This document shows, piece after piece, positions 1-3,934 of a stretch of DNA of 6,535 nt. Origin of the DNA: an uncultured Collinsella sp. Its GTDB lineage: Bacteria; Actinomycetota; Coriobacteriia; Coriobacteriales; Coriobacteriaceae. The notes under the pieces are model-generated. The model worked only from the letters and a program-made list of their open reading frames with translations. It did not search any database and was not told where the DNA came from. The position numbers were made by a program, and so were the translations under genes. The DNA lies in contig CAAEEX010000125.1 of the NCBI GenBank assembly GCA_900755005.1, positions 1 to 6,535 on the forward strand, given 5' to 3'. The number at the start of each line of letters is the position of its first letter. The first letter of the stretch is position 1.

Positions 1-167
1 CCAGTGTCGGCCCCGGTGCCCAAGCGCGATATCGGCGGTGCCGTTTCGCGATATTCAACAGTGCTCAAGCGAGCAAATACTCAATTTTCATCGAATGTTG
101 TGATGGTTTGGAAGTCCCGCCCACCACAAAGGTACCCGTCCCCATTGCGGTGGTTCTGGAGAATGTC

Positions 168-1106
168 TTATGCCGAGGCCTTGGCTTTGCGGCGCTTGCG
201 GACCGCGTGGACGACGATGTCCAGCAGCAACAGCAGGATGGCCACAACCACGATGAGCACGGCGAACTCGCGCTTACCCCAGTGGCGGCCGGCGAGCGAC
301 TTTTGCTTGTCGACGTCCTTCTTGCTGTACTTGGTACGCACGCAATGCACCAGCAGGCGATGGTCGTTCACGCCATAGGGCGTGCAGGTGACGAGCGTCA
401 CCTTGTCGGTGCCGGGCTCAATGGTCAGTGACTCCATCTCCTCGGGCAGCACAACCTCGGAGTCCACCATCTTGTAGGCAAGCGTCTTGTTCATGGTGTG
501 CAGCAGCACCAGGTCGCCAGGCTCCAGCGAGTGGATGTCGTCGAACATGCTCAGGTTGCGCATGCCCGAGTGCGCGGTGAGCACGCAATGCGTCGAGGTG
601 CCGCCCACCGGCAGGCTCGTGCCCTCAAGATGGCCGACGCCCGCCATAAGGACTTCCTCGCTCGTGCCGTGGTAGATGGGCATGCTCACGTCGATGGAGG
701 GGATCTCGACCCAACTCATCATGGGGTCGCGGTCAAAGATAAGCTGCTGAGCGTAGGGCTCGATCTGGTCGGCGGGGAGCTCGGTGGCCTCGCCGGCTAG
801 CTTCTCGTTAAAGGAGCGCGCCTGCAGCAGAATGCGCTCGCGCTCCTCTTCCGAAAGCGCGTCCACCGTGCTGGACACGGTGCTGATCTGGTTGAACACG
901 CCCGAGGCCTCGAGCCGGTCCAAAATCCACGGCCAGGTCATAAGGCCCACACCAATAAGGATGATGACAATGGTGATAAGCCGGTCAGCCCAACGCGGCA
1001 ACCGCTTGCGACGGCGCTTGGGCTTTGGTTGAGGTTTGGGCTGAGGGCTTGAGCCGCCGTTGTCCGCGGCGTTATTGCTCTTCATATGTTTGGCGCCCTG
1101 CACCAT
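168..1106 (-). CDS. srtC: Class C (pilin-polymerising) sortase, membrane anchored
   Basis: Transpeptidase at the outer face of the membrane, expected to cleave the LPxTG-like motif of pilins and join subunits through a pilin lysine. The 312-residue product has a proline/lysine-rich cytoplasmic N-terminus (about 21-36), a first membrane span (about 43-62), the sortase fold (about 130-258) and a second span (about 281-300) with a basic tail, the usual class C topology. Visible landmarks are EIPSIDVSMPIYHGTSEE, HLEGTSLPVGG, His179 in TAHSG, catalytic Cys241 in TLVTCTPYG and Arg250 in NDHR. EPY (116-118) is my candidate for the DPF/W/Y lid. Extra cysteines sit at 174 and 255. AAAGGAG nine bases before the ATG at 1106 fixes the start. 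No good -35/-10 pair was found upstream; TATTAT at 1145-1150 is the only weak -10 candidate. GC is high: 42 of 60 bases in 601-660. The symbol denotes the class, not a proven orthologue. Confidence 0.95.
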   Translation of the reverse strand: MVQGAKHMKSNNAADNGGSSPQPKPQPKPKRRRKRLPRWADRLITIVIILIGVGLMTWPWILDRLEASGVFNQISTVSSTVDALSEEERERILLQARSFNEKLAGEATELPADQIEPYAQQLIFDRDPMMSWVEIPSIDVSMPIYHGTSEEVLMAGVGHLEGTSLPVGGTSTHCVLTAHSGMRNLSMFDDIHSLEPGDLVLLHTMNKTLAYKMVDSEVVLPEEMESLTIEPGTDKVTLVTCTPYGVNDHRLLVHCVRTKYSKKDVDKQKSLAGRHWGKREFAVLIVVVAILLLLLDIVVHAVRKRRKAKASA

Positions 1107-1195
1107 CGCCGGTCACTCCTTTACAGCTCAGGTTGTCTAAACAAATAATAGCCGAATTGCGAGTCCCAAGTGCCGCCACTCGGACAATGGAGTCG

Positions 1196-1214
1196 GCTGC
1201 GCTACCCGCGCAGC
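1196..1214 (-). terminator. Perfect 7-bp hairpin just after the AbiEii-like gene; possible weak or Rho-aided terminator
   Basis: GCTGCGC and GCGCAGC are perfect inverted repeats around a five-base loop. The hairpin begins 11 bases after the stop codon of the nucleotidyltransferase gene. No T-run follows on the minus strand, so it is not a standard intrinsic terminator. It could mark the transcript end, protect the 3' end, or allow readthrough into the sortase about 90 bases further on. Confidence 0.35.
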
Positions 1215-1225
1215 GTAACCCCCGC

Positions 1226-1984
1226 TCAACCAATCAGGCCATATATTGCTTTCATCGTCTCGAGTAGCTGTGTCGTCGTTACGCCCGCAACCCCGATCTG
1301 CTTCAGATTGATATCACTTGCCTCACAGTCTTTAACAAACGCAAGCATATCGTCCTTCAGCTCTTCGACCAGGTTGATGCCCGCCGACTCGCCAAGCAGC
1401 TGAGCAAGCCTCAGCGCATCGCGTTTATGCTTTTTGACCTTCCTCGAGTCTACGTTCTCCCCAGCTTCCCTTCTAGCTTTTAGGTCGAGATACGCCTTCG
1501 CTTTGAACAGGACCAAGACCGAAACACCGTCTACGGTCCGAATTCCCTGAAGAAACAAGTTGTAATAAGCATCGTCCAACAAAATTGCCGAAAGACTGCT
1601 TATGTTTTCATCGACGTGAATTGGCGCTACTTCAACCCCCTCACGATCCTTTAGAAAGTCGGGGCACTTCGCGAAGAGCTCGATCATATGGGGATAACCC
1701 GGCCTCTTTGGCTCCGTAAACCGATAAAAACACGAGGCTTTACTTTCGCCCCAGCTGCAGCGGTAGCCGCCATCTCGCACCAAGGCCCATATGGCTTCGG
1801 CCGTCTGAGGCAGCCGATCATCGGCGACAATGACCACATCAAAATCATGGGTCGCCCTAAACGAAAGTCCCGCCTCCGCGAGCAAAATGTCGCATGCTGT
1901 GCCGCCGATAAGGGCATACGACCCTTCAGCTTCCTGCATGTGCTGCCGAAATTCTTGGAGACCTTCTACAGCGCTTCCTGCCAT
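1226..1984 (-). CDS. AbiEii/AbiGii-type nucleotidyltransferase, putative toxin
   Basis: A 252-residue protein with the nucleotidyltransferase signature of the AbiEii/MenT group. ALIGGTACDILL carries the glycine pair (27-28), and THDFDVV supplies the metal-binding D47-x-D49 pair. Further on are lysines in LFKAKAYLDL (161, 163) and a basic KHKRDALRL segment (186-192) resembling the C-terminal family motif. Relatives studied elsewhere act as toxins by adding nucleotides to tRNA acceptor ends; that activity here is inference. The start at 1984 has AAAGGA about six bases upstream. It overlaps the 3' end of the preceding regulator gene by 19 bases in another frame, typical of translationally coupled toxin-antitoxin pairs. 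Base composition differs from the sortase next door: 23 of 60 bases are G/C in 1561-1620. It could also be a non-toxic substrate nucleotidyltransferase, but the partner gene argues for an AbiE-like module. Confidence 0.8.
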   Translation of the reverse strand: MAGSAVEGLQEFRQHMQEAEGSYALIGGTACDILLAEAGLSFRATHDFDVVIVADDRLPQTAEAIWALVRDGGYRCSWGESKASCFYRFTEPKRPGYPHMIELFAKCPDFLKDREGVEVAPIHVDENISSLSAILLDDAYYNLFLQGIRTVDGVSVLVLFKAKAYLDLKARREAGENVDSRKVKKHKRDALRLAQLLGESAGINLVEELKDDMLAFVKDCEASDINLKQIGVAGVTTTQLLETMKAIYGLIG

Positions 1985-2934
1985 GAATATTCCTTTCCAA
2001 ACAGACGATCGACTTCGAGCTGAATTCGCTCATCGTCGATTGCCGCCAAAGATAGCGCAAGTGAGATGTCGTCGATACGGGAGGAGTCGGCAAACACAGG
2101 CGCATAGCGCCACACCTGGATCATCGCCGTTTCGTTGTCTGGCAGCTCCCCGTCTGCAACTTCAAGGTCACGCAGGTCACGCCATGCACTTCTTAAGACG
2201 GCCTTTTGCTCCATGCCCGGCGCAGCGAGCATCGAACGAACAGCGAGCGCCGTCTCCCCAGCGTCAGCGAGACAGTCGATCTGTGGTGCCCTCTTTGCAA
2301 AAAAGACCTTCGAGACAGGCGAGGAGAGCTCTGCCATGTGCTCACTGAGCAGAAGATCCACGGCAACGGGGAACACAATGACACGCCGTTCGCGCCGTTC
2401 GCGCCTTGCGAGCCCCCTGTCTACAAGCTCGGTTATGGCCTCACTCGCGCGGCTTGCCGAAATCCCAAGCGCACGACAAAGGTCATCGGAATGATATGAC
2501 TCCTGCCCTGCTCCCCAGATTGCGGCAGCCTGCGCGTTGGGTGACATCTTGGTCGCGCGATTATGAAATCTAGTGCCGCCCCTCTCCGTGCAGGCCGCGC
2601 CCATAAATGGAAGAAAGGCCTGTCTACCAGGGCAAACAAAGGGGATTCCTTGTGCGACCAATGCCTTGCGTTGGCGCGCATCGGCATCAGGAAACGAAAC
2701 GACGACAGGAGCCTCCACACGCAAGGCTAGCTGGCTATAGACTCTCTTAGCCTCGGGGAGCCCGACGCCAGTAGGCAAACTTGCAAGCAAAAAAGAAAAA
2801 CCATTTGCGTCAACGGCGCGGACCTCAATCGACCGCAGATGCAGCGGCAAGCGTGCGGATCCAGGCCAAGTTTTAGCCTTGGCGGAGAGGCCCAGTGCTT
2901 CTTGTAAGTAGGCAAGCGCTTCGTTCATTTCCAT
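1966..2934 (-). CDS. Winged-helix regulator, candidate AbiEi-like antitoxin partner
   Basis: Probable 322-residue product, counting from the ATG at 2934. The same frame stays open to an ATG at 3054, but that extension crosses the promoter and enters the repeat cassette. The ATG at 2928 is a close alternative, and neither has a strong ribosome-binding site. A segment of about 55-113 ends in RKALVAQGIPFVCPGRQAFLPF, a pattern I associate from memory with MarR-like regulators of Firmicutes and Actinobacteria. A helix-turn-helix follows at about 147-188 (DDLCRALGISASRASEAITEL, then GLARRERRERR as the wing). The C-terminal part (about 190-322) has no motif I recognise. Classical AbiEi proteins carry the winged helix at the N-terminus, so this is at best a different architecture with the same role. 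The 19-base overlap with the nucleotidyltransferase gene supports the pairing; an antitoxin function is inferred. Confidence 0.75.
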   Translation of the reverse strand: MEMNEALAYLQEALGLSAKAKTWPGSARLPLHLRSIEVRAVDANGFSFLLASLPTGVGLPEAKRVYSQLALRVEAPVVVSFPDADARQRKALVAQGIPFVCPGRQAFLPFMGAACTERGGTRFHNRATKMSPNAQAAAIWGAGQESYHSDDLCRALGISASRASEAITELVDRGLARRERRERRVIVFPVAVDLLLSEHMAELSSPVSKVFFAKRAPQIDCLADAGETALAVRSMLAAPGMEQKAVLRSAWRDLRDLEVADGELPDNETAMIQVWRYAPVFADSSRIDDISLALSLAAIDDERIQLEVDRLFGKEYSWQEAL

Positions 2935-2946
2935 CTTTTTCGCTTG

Positions 2947-2985
2947 ATTCCAGTATTTATTGGAATTATACATAATTTTTGGAAA
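2947..2985 (-). promoter_or_regulatory. Operator-like repeat at the AbiE-type promoter
   Basis: ATTCCA (2947-2952) and TGGAAT (2961-2966) form a perfect inverted repeat with an eight-base spacer. It overlaps the edge of the -10 box and the expected start site. A third near-copy, TGGAAA (2980-2985), sits 19 bases upstream of the second, inside the promoter spacer. AbiEi-type antitoxins are known to repress their own promoters through inverted repeats, so this is a natural autoregulation site. Binding by the adjacent protein is inference. Confidence 0.5.
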
Positions 2986-2991
2986 TGACAA
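2965..2991 (-). promoter_or_regulatory. Promoter of the AbiE-type pair (TTGTCA / TATAAT)
   Basis: On the minus strand, TATAAT (2965-2970, exact consensus) lies 15 bases downstream of TTGTCA (2986-2991, five of six consensus positions). The spacer is short but tolerable. Transcription would begin near 2958, giving a leader of about 24-30 bases and excluding ATG codons further upstream. The region is strikingly AT-rich, with 16 G/C of 60 in 2941-3000. Confidence 0.6.
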
Positions 2992-3042
2992 GATTTCTTT
3001 CGGGCATAGGCCCGGGTTAGCCCGTATTTGAGTTTTCAAAAT

Positions 3043-3075
3043 ATCTCGAATCAACTGAGCGATTCGGGATACAAT
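3043..3075 (+). promoter_or_regulatory. Putative promoter of small RNA A, with inverted repeat upstream of the -10
   Basis: TACAAT (3070-3075) is a good -10 box with an expected start near 3082. The expected -35 position reads CGAATC, unlike TTGACA. Instead, arms at 3043-3052 and 3061-3070 form a 9-of-10 inverted repeat with an eight-base spacer that ends on the -10 box. This suggests control by an activator, repressor or alternative sigma factor, or an RNA hairpin from a longer transcript. Confidence 0.4.
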
Positions 3076-3081
3076 GTTTAT

Positions 3082-3178
3082 AGAAAACGACGCATCCCGC
3101 GTAAGTGTTAAGGAGCGCGGGCAGCCTAGTTTTCTAACGTGTTAAACGGCCGGGCTGCAACCCCGGCCGTTTTTATTT
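3082..3178 (+). ncRNA. Small structured RNA, copy A (family not recognised)
   Basis: Predicted RNA of about 95 nt convergent with the small peptide gene. The outer helix pairs 3081-3088 with 3129-3136 (TAGAAAAC/GTTTTCTA). The inner helix pairs 3096-3101 with 3116-3121 (CCCGCG/CGCGGG) around a 14-nt loop. An internal loop with GACGCAT on the 5' side separates them. An intrinsic terminator ends the RNA. Copy B keeps the same fold with paired changes in the outer and terminator helices, which supports a functional RNA. The element matches no riboswitch or sRNA consensus I know. Its 3' end is antisense to the stop codon and 3' UTR of the peptide mRNA. Direction rests on the -10 box and the better T-tract. 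Confidence 0.6.
3144..3178 (+). terminator. Intrinsic terminator of small RNA A, partly bidirectional
   Basis: Perfect 11-bp stem (3144-3154 with 3162-3172), seven-base loop, then TTTTTATTT overlapping the stem end on the plus strand. On the minus strand the same stem starts at the stop codon of the peptide gene and ends in TTTAA, so it could also stop that transcript less efficiently. Shared terminators between convergent toxin mRNA and antitoxin RNA occur in known type I systems. Confidence 0.85.
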
Positions 3179-3322
3179 GCGCTTGCGGCGCAAACGCCGA
3201 GAACCGTCCGCACCGCGCGTGCGCCTACGGACCTTAAACCGAACCTCATACGAGTCAAAAAACGCGATGACGAACGAGCCCACCGCCGCGAGGGCGGCGA
3301 GCACGTTAAGGAATTTCAGCAT
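3173..3322 (-). CDS. Small basic single-span membrane peptide, 49 residues
   Basis: Reads MLKFLNVLAALAAVGSFVIA, then FFDSYEVRFKV and a tail of 16 residues with 9 Arg/Lys, ending RRLRRKRK. A hydrophobic segment (about 4-22) predicts one membrane span with a cytosolic basic end. A textbook GGAGGT lies six bases before the ATG at 3322, making this start much better than the longer open frame to 3517. Copy B keeps the last 33 codons with synonymous or conservative changes and a whole-codon insertion, evidence of past selection on the protein. The stop overlaps the U-tract of the convergent RNA's terminator. Size, topology and arrangement resemble type I toxins, but a membrane accessory peptide of unknown role is equally possible; no family recognised. 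Confidence 0.7.
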   Translation of the reverse strand: MLKFLNVLAALAAVGSFVIAFFDSYEVRFKVRRRTRGADGSRRLRRKRK

Positions 3323-3359
3323 TTGGGGACCTCCGATCGAGTCGTCGGCCGCCCGCGCA

Positions 3360-3384
3360 CGGGATGCGTCGCAAGGGTATTTTA
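3360..3384 (-). promoter_or_regulatory. Possible promoter and leader motif of the small peptide gene
   Basis: On the minus strand TAAAAT (3379-3384) could be a -10 box, with a start near 3372 and a leader of about 50 bases; no convincing -35 is visible. The leader would begin with CGACGCATCCCG (3371-3360). That is the same 12-mer found at the 5' end of both plus-strand RNAs (3088-3099, 3566-3577), followed like them by CGCGGG. In DNA this is a 12-base inverted repeat flanking the peptide gene. Confidence 0.3.
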
Positions 3385-3500
3385 CTGCGAGCGGACGCGC
3401 CTGCGCCTGGTGAACGCAATAATTGCAAACATCTGTTCGATAGTTACACACGCGGTTCCTCGTCCGGCGGAGCGTGGCCGCATTGTCCGGATTTGCCAGA
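3385..3500. other. Spacer between the two cassette copies, no gene seen
   Basis: No credible coding frame. I see a short palindrome GCAAT-A-ATTGC (3416-3426) and a 6-bp hairpin with one G-U pair (3485-3501) abutting copy B. Neither has a T-tract. Copy B homology begins at 3501. Confidence 0.5.
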
Positions 3501-3520
3501 CGTGTTTGCGTTTTCAAAAT

Positions 3521-3553
3521 GTCCCGAATTGGCGGGGCGATCCGGGATACAAT
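3521..3553 (+). promoter_or_regulatory. Putative promoter of small RNA B
   Basis: TACAAT (3548-3553) is conserved with copy A, with an expected start near 3560. The inverted repeat is weaker here: arms 3521-3530 and 3539-3548 pair at about seven of ten positions. The expected -35 position reads CGAATT, again not TTGACA but nearly identical to copy A. Confidence 0.35.
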
Positions 3554-3559
3554 AGCTAC

Positions 3560-3656
3560 AGGAAACGACGCATCCCGCGTAAATGATCGAAAGCGCGGGC
3601 GACCAGTTTCCGGTGTTGTTAAATGCCCGGGCCTCTAACCCCGGGCATTCTTATTT
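3560..3656 (+). ncRNA. Small structured RNA, copy B
   Basis: Same fold as copy A. The outer helix is GGAAAC (3561-3566) with GTTTCC (3606-3611), and the inner helix is CCCGCG (3574-3579) with CGCGGG (3594-3599) around a 14-nt loop. The 5' internal loop GACGCAT is identical. Relative to copy A, an A-T pair in the outer helix has become G-C, a two-sided change that keeps pairing. The RNA remains intact although the facing peptide gene is broken, as expected if the RNA acts in trans or the loss is recent. Confidence 0.55.
3622..3656 (+). terminator. Intrinsic terminator of small RNA B
   Basis: Perfect 10-bp stem AATGCCCGGG (3622-3631) with CCCGGGCATT (3640-3649), eight-base loop, then CTTATTT. 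Two stem positions differ from copy A and both partners changed together, so the hairpin is under constraint. Confidence 0.75.
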
Positions 3657-3755
3657 GCGCTTGTTGCGGCGCAAATGCCTTCTACCGTCCGCACCGCGCG
3701 AGCGCCTACGGACCTTAAACCGAACCTCATACGAGTCAAAAAACGCGATGACGAA
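3651..3755 (-). pseudogene. 5'-truncated copy of the small membrane peptide gene
   Basis: Encodes FVIAFFDSYEVRFKV plus the basic tail ending LRRNKRK, matching the last 33 codons of the gene at 3173-3322, with one extra in-frame codon (Asn). The first 16 residues, start codon and GGAGGT are missing. Upstream the frame runs through unrelated codons to a TAA without any ATG. No product is expected. Confidence 0.75.
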
Positions 3756-3795
3756 CGTGCCCGCATCGGACGATGGAGGCTGGCTACGTTATCCC

Positions 3796-3834
3796 AAAAA
3801 AAACGGGGCAAACTCCAGCGTGGAGTCTGCCCCG
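3796..3834 (-). terminator. Strong intrinsic terminator after the major pilin gene
   Basis: CGGGGCA (3804-3810) pairs with TGCCCCG (3828-3834). Inside, ACTCCA/TGGAGT pairs around GCG, and eight T follow on the minus strand (3796-3803). It lies about 100 bases past the pilin stop. It should end pilin transcripts before the repeat cassettes and the distant sortase. Confidence 0.93.
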
Positions 3835-3934
3835 AAAAGAGAGCGGCAAAGCAAGAACGTCGATGGACGAGAAAAGTGTCCGCAAGTCTCATGGCCATCA
3901 CATCCCACCTGCCAAAGGGATGGGTGAGCGAGCG

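Larger units (their letters stand above)
3023..3281. repeat. Direct repeat cassette, copy A (intact)
   Basis: Aligns by eye with 3501-3762 at roughly 80% identity. It spans the plus-strand promoter region, structured RNA and terminator, plus the last 33 codons of the minus-strand small peptide gene. The best conserved blocks are TTTTCAAAAT, GGGATACAAT, ACGACGCATCCCGCGTAA and about 60 bases of the peptide gene. Changes elsewhere often preserve RNA pairing or reading frame. Confidence 0.9.
3501..3762. repeat. Direct repeat cassette, copy B (peptide gene truncated)
   Basis: Same order of elements as 3023-3281 and roughly 80% identical by hand alignment. Similarity ends abruptly at about 3762, inside the hydrophobic segment of the peptide gene, where unrelated sequence leading to the pilin terminator takes over. 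The breakpoint suggests loss of the 5' part by deletion or by insertion of the pilus DNA. Confidence 0.9.

Noticed and set aside
25..54. CGCGATAT repeated at 25-32 and 47-54, 22 bases apart
   Set aside because: Helical spacing fits an operator, but no gene or promoter next to it is visible in the window; too short to support alone.
1688..2348. Plus-strand frames antisense to the AbiE-type pair (1688-2023, 1830-2348)
   Set aside because: Shadows of the two minus-strand genes, whose nucleotidyltransferase and helix-turn-helix motifs decide the strand.
3001..3014. CGGGC-ATAG-GCCCG hairpin upstream of the AbiE-type promoter
   Set aside because: Five base pairs, no T-tract in either useful direction; probably incidental.
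2935..3054. N-terminal extension of the winged-helix regulator to the ATG at 3054
   Set aside because: It would place the consensus TATAAT promoter inside the gene and would start within the conserved repeat cassette, whose other copy has no such gene.
3082..3178. A known riboswitch (c-di-GMP-I considered because of GACGCA)
   Set aside because: The rest of the c-di-GMP-I core is missing and no plus-strand gene follows the terminator.
3323..3517. N-terminal extension of the small peptide to 114 residues
   Set aside because: The added 65 residues are rich in Arg and Cys without features, and the ATG at 3322 has a GGAGGT at ideal distance.
3023..3762. Two-copy repeat as a CRISPR array or IS ends
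   Set aside because: Only two copies of about 260 bases with internal gene and terminator structure; no short regularly spaced repeats, terminal inverted repeats with transposase, or cas genes.
3635..3901. Minus-strand 88-codon frame over cassette copy B
   Set aside because: It runs out of frame with the peptide remnant, crosses the pilin terminator and has no ribosome-binding site.
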